Below are positions 1 through 7,909 of a stretch of DNA of 47,457 nt, in pieces. A program made the position numbers and the translations under genes. The notes beneath the pieces were generated by a model. That model searched no databases. It was not told the origin of the DNA and saw only the letters and a list, made by a program, of their open reading frames with translations. This DNA comes from BP-133 sp040756995 (lineage in GTDB: Bacteria > Actinomycetota > Acidimicrobiia > IMCC26256 > BP-133): NCBI GenBank assembly GCA_040756995.1, contig JBFLYK010000049.1, positions 1 to 47,457 on the forward strand. Reading direction: 5' to 3'. Positions within the stretch are counted from its first letter, which is position 1. Each line of letters begins with the position of its first letter.

Positions 1-326
1 AGGCGCCCCCGGCGCCGCCCGCGCCCCCTACCGACGCCACCACCCCGCCGGCACCGGCCCTCCTGGACCCGGCCGCCCTGGCCGCCCTGGAGGCCCTGGC
101 CACGGCCAGCACGGCGCCGCCCGAGACCGCCACCTCCACCGGGCCGTCGCCGGTCGAGCCGCTTGACCCGGCGATCATCGACACGCTGGCCGCCGCCTCC
201 GGCGAGAAACCACCCGACAAGGGGTCGAAGCTGCTGCTCGTGGCCGGCCTCGCCCTGGGCTTCTTCGCCATCGCGGTGGGCGGATGGGCCTGGTACCACC
301 GCTCGAGTCGCTACATGCCTGCCTAG
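1..326 (+). CDS. C-terminal end of a membrane-anchored Pro/Ala-rich protein (5' partial)
   Basis: The reading frame is open from base 3 to a TAG at 324-326; the start lies outside the window. The visible 107 residues begin with a Pro/Ala/Thr-rich low-complexity stretch. A hydrophobic segment (LLLVAGLALGFFAIAVGGW) follows about 30 residues from the end, then a short basic tail ending in RYMPA. This looks like a secreted or surface protein with a proline-rich stalk and one C-terminal membrane anchor. No LPXTG sorting motif is seen. The upstream domain, and so the function, cannot be judged from here. Confidence 0.6.
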   Translation, partial: APPAPPAPPTDATTPPAPALLDPAALAALEALATASTAPPETATSTGPSPVEPLDPAIIDTLAAASGEKPPDKGSKLLLVAGLALGFFAIAVGGWAWYHRSSRYMPA

Positions 327-513
327 ATCTCCCGCCTCGACACCCATCCACCACCGGGCTGGACACCCGGAGTTCACGAGGCCGGGAGTCCCGCCGGACG
401 GATGGCGGGCTGGTGCTGGGATCAGCCCGTCGTCCGCCCGGCCAGCCGATCGGAAACCCTCAGCCGACGGCGATCCGAGCCGATCGTTGCGCTTGACCCA
501 CGGAATGGGTCTC

Positions 514-535
514 GGGAGCTTCACCTGCCTCCCCC
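514..535 (+). repeat. Copy 1 of a 22-bp dispersed repeat
   Basis: The shared core is TTCACCTGCCTCCCCC at 520-535, preceded by GGGAGC here and GGGAGG in the inverted copy at 6552-6573. It sits directly before the ribosome site of the GGDEF-EAL gene. Confidence 0.5.
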
Positions 536-539
536 TGGC

Positions 540-545
540 AAGGAG
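540..545 (+). promoter_or_regulatory. Ribosome binding site that decides the start of the GGDEF-EAL gene
   Basis: AAGGAG at 540-545 overlaps the first base of a GTG at 545, so it cannot serve that codon. It sits 8 nt before an in-frame TTG at 554, which is ideal spacing. The TTG is therefore the better start. Confidence 0.6.
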
Positions 546-553
546 TGCCTGGC

Positions 554-2629
554 TTGGATGCCGCGATCGAACCCGCTGTCATCGATCTCGTCCTGAGAGC
601 GCTGCCCGATCCGGTGGCCCTCGTCGAGTCGGCGGTCCATCGCGGCCGGATGCAGCACCGCCTGCAGTGGGCCACTCCCGCCTTCTCCAACCTGGCCGGC
701 CTTCCCCATCCCGGAGCCGACATCGGCGACCTCGGTCTCGGCGACGCCGGCGAGGTCATCTGCAACCTTCTCGACACCGGCGTGGCCGGCACCGCCGACT
801 CCTTCGCCGACTGCCGGGACGGCCCCGGCCTGGCCGTCCGCATCAGCGTCCAGCCCCTCAACGAGCACAACGGCTCGCGCCGGTCGGTCATCGTGGTCCG
901 GGAACGGTCGGAGGAGGTGCGGGCCGAGGAACACCTCCGCCTCTCCGAAGAGCAGTTCCGGGTCCTGGCCGAGCAGGCCCCCATCGGGATCTTCCGCTCC
1001 GACGTGGGCCTGCGGCTCGGCTACGCCAACGCCCGCTGCGTCGAGATCCTCGGCGTCAATGGCGCCGGCCTCCACGGCAGCCGCTGGCTCGACACGCTCG
1101 CCCCGTCCGACCGGGCCCGGGTCGTCGCCGCCCTCGAGGGCGTGTTGCAGGGCGCCGAGGCCGAGGTCGACCAGGTCAAAGTCGAGCGGCCCGACGGCTC
1201 CGCCCGGTGGGTGTCGATCCGGGTGGCACCCGTCCTCAGCGCCCATCGGGCCGGCGGCTTCGTCGGCTCCGTGGAAGACGTCACCGAGCGCCGCCTCCTC
1301 GAGCAGGCACTGTCGCACGACGCCACCCACGACCGCCTCACCGGCCTGCCCAACCGCAGCCTCCTGTGGGAGGCGCTGCGGGACCAGCTGGAGCGGCCGG
1401 AACCGGCGGTGGCGGTGCTGTTCGTCGACCTCGACGACTTCAAGTTCGTGAACGACTCCTTCGGGCACGAGACCGGCGACGAGCTCCTCCTGGCGGTGGC
1501 CGACCGGCTGACCGATGCCGTCCGCCCTCACGACCTCGTGACCCGCTTCGGCGGCGACGAGTTCGTCATCGTCTGCACCGACGTGCGCGACGCGTCCCAG
1601 GCCGAACGGATCGCCGGCCGGCTGGTCGACGCCCTGAGCCCGGCGTTCACCATCGCCGGGCGGGAGATCAACGTGTCGGCCAGCATGGGGCTGGTGCTGT
1701 CGACCGAAGCGGGCCTCGACCCCGAGACCGTGCTGCGCGACGCCGACACGGCCCTGTACCAGGCCAAGGCGACGGGGAAGGCCCGTTGGGCGCTCTTCGA
1801 CGAACGGGTCCGCCAGGGCGTCACGACCCGACTGGCGATGGCCAACGCCCTGCGCCGGGCCATCGAGGCCGACCAGCTGACCGTGTACTACCAGCCGATC
1901 GTCGACCAGCCCACCGGACGGGCCGTGGGCGTGGAAGCCCTCTCCCGCTGGCACGACCCCGAGTTCGGGAACGTATCGCCGGCGGTGTTCGTGGCGCTGG
2001 CCGAGGAGATGGGCATCATCGACCGTCTGGGTGAGTGGGTGCTGCGGGCGGCGTGCCGGCAGTTCGCCCGCTGGCAGAACGAGCTCGGCGATCTCGCCCC
2101 CGCCTACCTGAGCGTCAACCTGTCGGCCCGGCAACTGGCCGGGCCGGGGATGGTCGAAACCGTGATGCACACGCTGGAGTCGGTTGGCCTGGCGCCCCGA
2201 CGGCTCTGCCTGGAACTGACCGAAAGCGTGTTCATGGACCAGATCGAAGGCGCCGTCGGCCAGCTGCGCGACCTCTGCTCGCTCGGCGTGCGCCTGGCCA
2301 TGGACGACTTCGGGACGGGCTACTCCTCACTCTCGTCGCTGCGGCGCTTCCCCGGCGAGTTCCTGAAGATCGACCGCTCGTTCGTGGCCGGCCTGCGGAC
2401 CGATCCCACCGCCCCGGCCATCGTGGCCGCCGTCGTCTCCCTCTCGGAGGCGCTCGGCCTGTCGCCGGTGGCCGAAGGCGTGGAAACCGACGACGACGCC
2501 CGCCTGCTGCAGGCGCTCGGCTGCCGCTTCGCCCAGGGCTACCTCTACGCCCGCCCGATGCCCGAGGACGAGGCGACCGCCTGGCTGCGGGGCATGGGCG
2601 TCGCCTCCGACGTCGGGGCCCGCCGGTGA
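554..2629 (+). CDS. PAS-GGDEF-EAL cyclic-di-GMP synthase/phosphodiesterase
   Basis: A bifunctional-type cyclic-di-GMP enzyme of 691 residues from the TTG at 554; an in-frame GTG at 545 is the alternative. No membrane segment is visible, so it is probably cytoplasmic. An N-terminal region of about 130 residues leads to a PAS domain (about 135-250), a GGDEF domain with intact GGDEF at 333-337, and an EAL domain with EAL at 461-463. An RxxD motif (RPHD) sits 5 residues before GGDEF, matching the inhibitory I-site. The EAL part keeps DDFGTGYSSL, LKIDRSF and AEGVET, so both activities look possible. The stop overlaps the start of the HDOD gene by 4 bases (GTGA), which implies translational coupling. 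Which activity dominates cannot be read from sequence. Confidence 0.93.
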   Translation: MDAAIEPAVIDLVLRALPDPVALVESAVHRGRMQHRLQWATPAFSNLAGLPHPGADIGDLGLGDAGEVICNLLDTGVAGTADSFADCRDGPGLAVRISVQPLNEHNGSRRSVIVVRERSEEVRAEEHLRLSEEQFRVLAEQAPIGIFRSDVGLRLGYANARCVEILGVNGAGLHGSRWLDTLAPSDRARVVAALEGVLQGAEAEVDQVKVERPDGSARWVSIRVAPVLSAHRAGGFVGSVEDVTERRLLEQALSHDATHDRLTGLPNRSLLWEALRDQLERPEPAVAVLFVDLDDFKFVNDSFGHETGDELLLAVADRLTDAVRPHDLVTRFGGDEFVIVCTDVRDASQAERIAGRLVDALSPAFTIAGREINVSASMGLVLSTEAGLDPETVLRDADTALYQAKATGKARWALFDERVRQGVTTRLAMANALRRAIEADQLTVYYQPIVDQPTGRAVGVEALSRWHDPEFGNVSPAVFVALAEEMGIIDRLGEWVLRAACRQFARWQNELGDLAPAYLSVNLSARQLAGPGMVETVMHTLESVGLAPRRLCLELTESVFMDQIEGAVGQLRDLCSLGVRLAMDDFGTGYSSLSSLRRFPGEFLKIDRSFVAGLRTDPTAPAIVAAVVSLSEALGLSPVAEGVETDDDARLLQALGCRFAQGYLYARPMPEDEATAWLRGMGVASDVGARR

Positions 2630-3519
2630 GCGAGACGCGCCGGCTGGTCCTCCGGAGGCACATCCCCGAGGCGGAAGCCGGCCCGGCCGAACGGGAACGG
2701 ACGGCGCTCGTCGACGTCCTCATCGAGCAACTCGAGCGGCTGCCGGCCCAGCCCTCAGTAGCCGTCCGGACAGTGTGGGTCGCCGACCAGCCGCAGTCCT
2801 CGTCCAAGGACCTGGCCGCGGCGCTCACCGCCGACCCGGCGCTCACCGCCCGGGTCCTGCGGCTGGCCAACTCCGCCTACTACGGCCTGTCCCGCCGGAT
2901 CGCCGACGTCGCCTTCGCCGTGACGGTGGTCGGATTCCCGACAGTGCGGGCCATGGCCGCGGTCCACGCCAGCGGCCTGTTCGAACCGGGCGAGCACAGC
3001 GTGCCCGACGGGTACTGGGAGCACTCCGTGGCCACGGCCAGCCTCTGTTCGGTCCTCGCCCCCCGGGCCGGCGTGCGGCCCAATCAGGCCTTTCCCCTCG
3101 GGTTGCTCCACGACCTGGGCAGCGCCCTGCTGTTCCGGGCCGACCCGGAGCGCTACGAGGCGGTCCAGGCCGAGGCCCGAGGTGGCCGGACCCTCCGGGC
3201 GGCCGAGAAGGCCGCCTTCGGGATGGCCCACGACGACGCCGCCGCCCGGGTCTTCTCCGCCTGGCGGTTCCCCGAGACGTTCATCGAGGCGGTGGCCGAC
3301 CACCATGCCCATCCGGCAGTGGTGACCGAGCCCCACACGCTGCTGCTGCTGGCGGCGGAGTCGGTGGCCAGCCGGCTCTTCAAGACCCCCTCCTACGAGT
3401 TCGAGCACGGCCAGAACGCCGGTCTGCGGGCCCTCAATCTCGACGTCACCGAGGCCCTCGCCATCGGCCGCCAGGTCGAGGACGATGTGGCTCAACTCCT
3501 CCACGCCTTCTCCTCGTAG
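2626..3519 (+). CDS. HDOD domain signalling protein
   Basis: A 297-residue protein starting at the GTG overlapping the stop of the PAS-GGDEF-EAL gene. After about 40 residues it carries an HDOD domain, a degenerate relative of HD phosphohydrolases. Supporting motifs are LARVLRLANSAYYG-like text (SAYYGLSRRI), GLLHDLGSALLF and ADHHAHP. HDOD proteins generally act as non-catalytic signalling or scaffold modules, often with c-di-GMP enzymes. The coupled arrangement suggests that it works with, or reads the output of, its upstream neighbour. Whether it binds metal or nucleotide is unknown. Confidence 0.88.
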   Translation: MSETRRLVLRRHIPEAEAGPAERERTALVDVLIEQLERLPAQPSVAVRTVWVADQPQSSSKDLAAALTADPALTARVLRLANSAYYGLSRRIADVAFAVTVVGFPTVRAMAAVHASGLFEPGEHSVPDGYWEHSVATASLCSVLAPRAGVRPNQAFPLGLLHDLGSALLFRADPERYEAVQAEARGGRTLRAAEKAAFGMAHDDAAARVFSAWRFPETFIEAVADHHAHPAVVTEPHTLLLLAAESVASRLFKTPSYEFEHGQNAGLRALNLDVTEALAIGRQVEDDVAQLLHAFSS

Positions 3520-3533
3520 CATCATGGGGGGCC

Positions 3534-4658
3534 GTGCGGCGACCCCTCCCGCTCCTCCTGGCCTCCCTGGCGCTCGTGGGCACCCTCGTCGCGGGCTGCT
3601 CTGACGACGGCTCGGACGGAGCGGCACCGCCCACCAGCCGGACGGGCGGTTCGGCCGGCAGCACCTCCTCCACCGTGCCCACCACCCCCGGCCGGTACGT
3701 CGACGCCTGGGCCGTGGGAGACAAGGAGGTCTGGGCCCTCTTCGCCGAGCCGTGTCCCCGGACGGGCGCCGACACGGCCCGCTGCGGCGTCGTGTCCCGC
3801 ACCACCGACGGTGGCGACAGCTGGACCCGCCTGGCCCGCCTCGACGTCGGGACCAGCCCGGGGGGCACGACGGACTACGTGAGCGGCGTGCACTTCGCCG
3901 ACGCCCGGCACGGCTGGGTGTACGACCGCAGCCTCTTCGCCACCTTCAACGGCGGCCGGCGGTGGCAGCGGGTCGACCTCGGCAATCCCGTGGCGGCCGT
4001 GGCGTCCTCGGGCGCCTCGGCCTACGCCCTGGTGGGCGCCTGCGGCGTCGGGGCGGGCAACTGCACCCAGCCGATGCGCCTGGCCGAGGGGACCGTCTCG
4101 ACCGGCCGCTGGCGCTACGTCGGCCTCGGGTTCGAGCTGCCGCACACCGACGTCGGCAACCTGGTCGTCAGCCGCTCGGGCGTGTACGCCGTCATCGTCC
4201 GGGGTCTCGACCAGACGTTCCTGGCCCGAACCAGCGGCGGACGCTGGGAGCGGCGCCAGCTCCCCTGCCCGCGGGCCCTGGTCGCCACCATCCAGGCGCA
4301 GGACGGGCTGGTCGCGGCCTGCCGCCCTCCGGCGCCCAGCGCCCCGGTCGAGCTCCAGACCTCCTCGGACGGCGGCCGGACCTGGGCGGTCGTGTGGCAG
4401 CACACGTTCCCGAGCCAGGTGAGTTCGCTGGCGGTGACCGGCCAGGCGACGATCATCGGCCTGGAGAACGGCGACGTCATGCGCTCGGCCGACAACGGCA
4501 TGACCTTCACCACGACCGTGTCGGCCGGCGTCGCGCCCGCCATCCGCTTCGTCGATGCCGAGCACGGGACCGTGCTGGGCGGATCGCCCAGCGAACGGCG
4601 CCTCTACCGCACCTCGGACGGCGGCGTCACGTGGCGGTCGGTGGCTCCGCCGCCCTGA
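3534..4658 (+). CDS. Secreted lipoprotein with Asp-box (BNR-like) beta-propeller repeats
   Basis: A 374-residue lipoprotein starting at GTG 3534, 14 nt after the HDOD gene, with a GGGGGG run just before the start. The signal peptide ends in LVAGC, a lipobox whose Cys is near residue 22. A Ser/Thr/Pro-rich linker follows. The rest is a propeller with at least five Asp-box motifs: TTDGGDSW, TFNGGRRW, SSDGGRTW, SADNGMTF and TSDGGVTW. The Asp box is structural, so the enzyme or binding function is not defined. Ycf48-like, sialidase-like and sortilin-like proteins share the fold. Confidence 0.85.
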   Translation: MRRPLPLLLASLALVGTLVAGCSDDGSDGAAPPTSRTGGSAGSTSSTVPTTPGRYVDAWAVGDKEVWALFAEPCPRTGADTARCGVVSRTTDGGDSWTRLARLDVGTSPGGTTDYVSGVHFADARHGWVYDRSLFATFNGGRRWQRVDLGNPVAAVASSGASAYALVGACGVGAGNCTQPMRLAEGTVSTGRWRYVGLGFELPHTDVGNLVVSRSGVYAVIVRGLDQTFLARTSGGRWERRQLPCPRALVATIQAQDGLVAACRPPAPSAPVELQTSSDGGRTWAVVWQHTFPSQVSSLAVTGQATIIGLENGDVMRSADNGMTFTTTVSAGVAPAIRFVDAEHGTVLGGSPSERRLYRTSDGGVTWRSVAPPP

Positions 4659-4663
4659 TCCGC

Positions 4664-4683
4664 TGACCGGCCCGGCCCGGTCA
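4664..4683. terminator. Bidirectional terminator hairpin
   Basis: TGACCGG (4664-4670), a 6-nt loop and CCGGTCA (4677-4683) form a perfect 7-bp stem. It lies exactly between two convergent stop codons (4658 and 4681). There is no T tract, which is usual in such GC-rich genomes. Confidence 0.5.
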
Positions 4684-6159
4684 CCGGCCCCGGCGCTGGC
4701 GGAAGCGGGCGTAGCGCCAGAGGTGCTCGAGGGCGGTGACAGCCCGGTTGGCCGATGGGTAGCAGAGACGCCCGGTCTCCCGGACGGCGGCGGGCCCGGG
4801 GTTGGCCGGGTCGGTCACGCCGAGCTCGGTGGCGGTCAGGACGGGCTTGCCGCTGGCGGCCGACACCTCGGCCGCCGCCTCGGCGAAACGCCGGTCCTGG
4901 CGCTCGTGGAAGGCGACGATGCGCTCCAGGCCGTGATCGGGGTAGTAGCCGCCGTCCCGGAGCAGGCGGGCGGTGTTCGACTGGATCCCGAGCCCGAGGA
5001 AGATCACGGCGTCGACGTCCGGGTGCGACGCCACCAGTTCGAGTACCTCGGGCACGGTGTCGCGGCTCTCCCCTCCCGCCATGTCGATGGGATTCGACCG
5101 GCTCCACCGGGGCGGCAGCTTGGTGTCGATCGCCGCCCGCAGGTCGTCGGGCAGCGGCAGGAGCCGCAGTGACGAGGCGGCCAGGGCGTCGGCGGTCATG
5201 ACGCCCCACCCGCCGGCGGTGGTCACCACCACGGTGTTCGGACCCTTGGGCAGCGGCTGGGTGGCGAAGGTGGCGGCCGCATCGAACGCCTCTTCGACGG
5301 TGCGGGCCAGGCAGACGCCGGCCTGGCGCATGGCCCCGGTGAAGATCCGCTGCTCACCGGCCAGGGCACCGGTGTGCGAGGCGGCGGCCTGCTGCCCGGC
5401 GTTGGTCACGCCGCCCTTGACCAGCACGACGGGCTTCTCCCCCGTGACCGATCGCATCCCCTCATAGGTCGCCCGGCCGTCGGCCGAGTGCTCGAGGTAG
5501 GCGAAGGCCACCCGGGTGGCGGGATCGTCGCGGTACCACTGCAGATAGTCGCTCACGGTGGTGGCGGCGGCGTTGCCGGCGCTCACGGCCCGGGCGATGC
5601 CGACGCCGGTCTGGTTGGCGTAGTTGAGGAACGACGAGGTGGTGTTGCCGGACTGGCTGGCGACGGAGATCCCGCCCGCCACCGGATAGGGACCGACGAT
5701 CTGGGCGCAGAGGCGGGCCGGTGTCGAGATCAGACCCTGCCCGTTGGGCCCGGCCAGCAGGATGTCGAGCTTGTCGGCCAACTCGACGAGCTCCTCCTCG
5801 GCCCGCCGGCCGTCGGCGCCCGTCTCCCGGTAGCCGCCGGAGACGACATAGGCGGCCTTGACTCCCTTGGCGGCGCAGGCCCGCAGCACGTCGGGATTGG
5901 TCGCCGCCGGCGTGCACAGGACGGCCAGATCGGCCTCGCCGGACGGGAGCTGGCCGACGTCGGTCGCCGTCGCCCGCCCGAGGATCTCGCCGCCGTCACG
6001 GTTGACGGCGAACACCTTCCCGGAGAACCCGCCGGCCAGGATGTTGTGCAGGGCGGCGAAGCCGAATTTGCCCGGGTGGCTCGACGCCCCGACCACGATG
6101 ACACCCTGCGGGTCGAAGAGGTGGCGGAGCCGGGAATCAGACGACGTTGCGGCGTTCAT
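4681..6159 (-). CDS. NDP-forming acyl-CoA synthetase, CoA-binding (alpha) subunit
   Basis: A 492-residue subunit of the ADP-forming acetyl/acyl-CoA synthetase superfamily, which interconverts acyl-CoA plus ADP and Pi with acid, CoA and ATP. Residues about 10-130 form the CoA-binding Rossmann domain (VVGASSHPGKFG at 22-33). They are followed by succinyl-CoA ligase-like domains with GPNGQG, SQSGN and the phospho-histidine motif ASHTGALAG (His262). The ATG at 6159 overlaps the stop of the ATP-grasp gene (ATGA), so the two halves are probably translated together as one enzyme. The acyl substrate cannot be predicted. The split format contrasts with fused acyl-CoA synthetases found elsewhere. Confidence 0.9.
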   Translation of the reverse strand: MNAATSSDSRLRHLFDPQGVIVVGASSHPGKFGFAALHNILAGGFSGKVFAVNRDGGEILGRATATDVGQLPSGEADLAVLCTPAATNPDVLRACAAKGVKAAYVVSGGYRETGADGRRAEEELVELADKLDILLAGPNGQGLISTPARLCAQIVGPYPVAGGISVASQSGNTTSSFLNYANQTGVGIARAVSAGNAAATTVSDYLQWYRDDPATRVAFAYLEHSADGRATYEGMRSVTGEKPVVLVKGGVTNAGQQAAASHTGALAGEQRIFTGAMRQAGVCLARTVEEAFDAAATFATQPLPKGPNTVVVTTAGGWGVMTADALAASSLRLLPLPDDLRAAIDTKLPPRWSRSNPIDMAGGESRDTVPEVLELVASHPDVDAVIFLGLGIQSNTARLLRDGGYYPDHGLERIVAFHERQDRRFAEAAAEVSAASGKPVLTATELGVTDPANPGPAAVRETGRLCYPSANRAVTALEHLWRYARFRQRRGR

Positions 6160-6833
6160 CCGAGCTCCACCAGAGCGTCGACGGCGGTGGGGACACCACC
6201 GCCCGCCACGATCAGCGGATTGAGGTCGATGGAGCGGATGCGCTCGTCCCCTTCGCCCAGCTCGGCCAGCCCGAGCAGGATCCGGGCCAGCGCCGCCCGG
6301 TCGACCGGCGGCTCGCCCCGCACCGCGCCGAGCAGCGCCTGGTTCGACAGATCGTCGATGAGGTCGTCGGCGTCGATCGGCTCCAGCGGCGCCAGGCGGA
6401 AGGCGACGTCGCCCAGCGCCTCGGCGAAGATCCCGCCGATGCCCAGCATGACGCAGGGTCCGAACTCGTCGTCGCGCACGAAGCCGGCGATGAGCTCCCG
6501 GGCGCCCGACACCATGGCGCCGACCAGCAGACCCATCCCTGGGTCTGCCTCGGGGGAGGCAGGTGAACCTCCCCAGTCCTCCGGCCGGGCGGCGGCCAGC
6601 AGCTCGGTGGCGGCGGCGGCCACGGCGTCGGCGTCACGCAGGTTGAGCTTCACGAGGCCCCGCTCCGTCTTGTGGGCGATGGCCCGGCCGCAGAGCTTCA
6701 CGACCACCGGATAGCCGATGCGCCCGGCGGCGGCCGCCGCCTCCTCCGGTGAGGCCACCAGTTCCTCGTCCGGCACGGGGACTCCGTGCCGGGCCAGCAG
6801 CGCTTTGGATTCCGCCTCCGAGAGCGTGGGCAT
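6156..6833 (-). CDS. NDP-forming acyl-CoA synthetase, ATP-grasp (beta) subunit
   Basis: The nucleotide-binding half of the split acyl-CoA synthetase, 225 residues from the ATG at 6833. A GTG at 6857 overlapping the upstream stop is an alternative start. The ATP-grasp features are LLARHGVPVPDEEL, YPVVVKLCGRAIAHKTERGLVKLNL and GPCVMLGIGGIFAEALGDVAFRLAPL. It is coupled to the alpha subunit by a 4-base overlap. Oddly, a Gly/Ser/Pro/Ala-rich insertion (WGGSPASPEADPG) interrupts the domain between the Lys-rich strand and the GLLVGAM strand. It is encoded by a palindromic segment that also occurs near base 514. Confidence 0.88.
   Translation of the reverse strand: MPTLSEAESKALLARHGVPVPDEELVASPEEAAAAAGRIGYPVVVKLCGRAIAHKTERGLVKLNLRDADAVAAAATELLAAARPEDWGGSPASPEADPGMGLLVGAMVSGARELIAGFVRDDEFGPCVMLGIGGIFAEALGDVAFRLAPLEPIDADDLIDDLSNQALLGAVRGEPPVDRAALARILLGLAELGEGDERIRSIDLNPLIVAGGGVPTAVDALVELG
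6552..6573 (-). repeat. Copy 2 of a 22-bp dispersed repeat, inside the ATP-grasp gene
   Basis: Read on the minus strand, this segment matches bases 514-535 at 21 of 22 positions. It lies beside a hairpin (CTGCCTC, 4-nt loop, GAGGCAG, starting at 6545) and encodes the insertion in the ATP-grasp subunit. Confidence 0.55.
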
Positions 6834-6844
6834 GACCGAGGCGA

Positions 6845-7165
6845 TCAGCCGGCCCACTCGACGTGGGCCTGGATGGCCTCGCCCCGCTCGTCGAGCCAAC
6901 CCTTGCTCTTGGCGTACTCGACCATGGCGGCGAAGTCGGCGTCCCACCCTTCCGGAACGCGGCCGGCGGCCAGCCGCCGCACGGCTCCGATGTCGATGAG
7001 CGCGTCGCCGGACGGGAGGAGCCGGCCGACGTCGTGGGCGGGCAGGGCGGCGCCCAGCGCCTCGGGGTCGCCTCCTCGCACCGCGACATGGAAACGCTTG
7101 CAGTCTTCCGGCTCCACCAGCTCGATCGCGGCGTGGTCGCCGGTGAGGTCGATGTCGATGATCAC
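6845..7165 (-). CDS. Small conserved-looking protein leading the acyl-CoA synthetase operon
   Basis: A 106-residue soluble protein beginning MIIDIDLTGDHAAIEL, of no family I recognise. The GTG at 7165 is preceded, 7 nt upstream, by TAGATT (7173-7178). This is the TANNNT pattern of leaderless actinobacterial transcripts and supports both the start and a promoter for the three-gene unit. It ends 11 nt before the ATP-grasp ATG and overlaps the alternative GTG start. Position suggests a role linked to the acyl-CoA synthetase, perhaps as an accessory subunit, but no motif shows this. Confidence 0.75.
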   Translation of the reverse strand: MIIDIDLTGDHAAIELVEPEDCKRFHVAVRGGDPEALGAALPAHDVGRLLPSGDALIDIGAVRRLAAGRVPEGWDADFAAMVEYAKSKGWLDERGEAIQAHVEWAG

Positions 7166-7172
7166 GCCGCCG

Positions 7173-7178
7173 AATCTA
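7173..7178 (-). promoter_or_regulatory. Leaderless -10 element of the acyl-CoA synthetase operon
   Basis: TAGATT on the minus strand, 7 nt before the GTG at 7165. Confidence 0.5.
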
Positions 7179-7185
7179 GGCGCGG

Positions 7186-7219
7186 CGAAGCCGGGCTCCC
7201 GGTTCGGAGCCCGGCTTCG
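7186..7219. terminator. Strong hairpin terminator
   Basis: A perfect 14-bp stem (CGAAGCCGGGCTCC at 7186-7199, its complement at 7206-7219) with a 6-nt loop and no T tract. It lies just after the stop of the secreted protein gene at 7230 (minus), so it most likely ends that transcript and insulates the downstream operon promoter. Confidence 0.6.
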
Positions 7220-7229
7220 TCGACGATGG

Positions 7230-7712
7230 TCAGCCGATGCCCAGCCCGCCGGCGAACTGGTAGGACTTCACGCCGCCGGTGGCGCAGCGCATTTCGGCGC
7301 CGGCCGCCTGCCGGCCCCAGCCGAGCATCACGTGGGAGCCTTTGAACTCGCCGTCCTCGACGGTGCCGTGCCCGCCGGTCCCATAGGTGAAATCACCGAT
7401 CTGCACCTTCATGGTGCTCGTCTTGCCCCCCTCCCAAGCCACGGTCAGCGTGGCGGTGCTCGACCCGCCCAGGCAGCCGACCGTGCCCGTCCCCGTCCCG
7501 GTCACCTCGCCGTGGCTCGGGTTGTCAGAGGTGCAGTCCATCGTGCCCTTGAGGTCGTACTTCCCCTCCTGGGGGGCGTAGGCGACGCCCGGGGTGGGGG
7601 CCACCGAACCGGCGATGCTGCACACGGTCCAGGAGTCGGCGGCGTCGGCCGGCGGGACCACGACCGCCAGGGCGGAAAGAACGAACGCACCAGCTGCGAT
7701 TCGACGAATCAT
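7230..7712 (-). CDS. Small secreted protein of unknown function
   Basis: A 160-residue exported protein. The start is the ATG at 7712, preceded by GAGGAG. Longer frames upstream lack export logic, because the signal peptide (MIRRIAAGAFVLSALAVVVPPADAA) begins here and is probably cleaved after ADAA. The mature domain has about four cysteines (VCSI, DCTS, GCLG, RCAT), likely forming disulfides, and many Gly/Thr residues suggesting a beta-sandwich. I recognise no family. A hairpin terminator follows it. Confidence 0.8.
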   Translation of the reverse strand: MIRRIAAGAFVLSALAVVVPPADAADSWTVCSIAGSVAPTPGVAYAPQEGKYDLKGTMDCTSDNPSHGEVTGTGTGTVGCLGGSSTATLTVAWEGGKTSTMKVQIGDFTYGTGGHGTVEDGEFKGSHVMLGWGRQAAGAEMRCATGGVKSYQFAGGLGIG

Positions 7713-7909
7713 GTTGCTCCTCGCTTTCTGTGAATGAGCGCGGCGAAATGCTGCTTGAAGGTGCGAAATGCGAAGAAGCAGCGACGCAACGTTCATACGG
7801 CGTCCGCAAGAGCATGCCCCATATGGGCGCGTTTCAGTCAAGGCGAGTGCGGCCGGTTTCGGAGATGTTTTCCTGCTCCGACAGTGATGTTCAGCTCGGC
7901 GGATTTACC
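7713..7909. other. Intergenic region, less GC-rich than its surroundings
   Basis: This 197-bp gap lies between two minus-strand genes and should hold the promoter of the small secreted protein. It contains a perfect 10-bp palindrome, CCCATATGGG, at 7818-7827. No convincing gene is seen. Confidence 0.35.

Larger units (their letters stand above)
327..553. other. Intergenic leader before the c-di-GMP gene
   Basis: This 227-bp gap holds an inverted repeat (CGATCGG at 447-453, CCGATCG at 480-486) and a 22-bp sequence at 514-535 that recurs inverted at 6552-6573. A perfect AAGGAG ribosome site lies at 540-545. I could not identify a convincing promoter or known riboswitch here. Confidence 0.4.

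Noticed and set aside
327..553. Cyclic-di-GMP riboswitch before the GGDEF-EAL gene
   Set aside because: The inverted repeat at 447-486 and a GGGATCAGC-like stretch were suggestive, but the conserved GEMM-I core and receptor sequences are absent.
521..2170. A 549-codon minus-strand frame opposite the GGDEF-EAL gene
   Set aside because: Composition typical of an antisense shadow; the plus strand encodes intact PAS, GGDEF and EAL domains.
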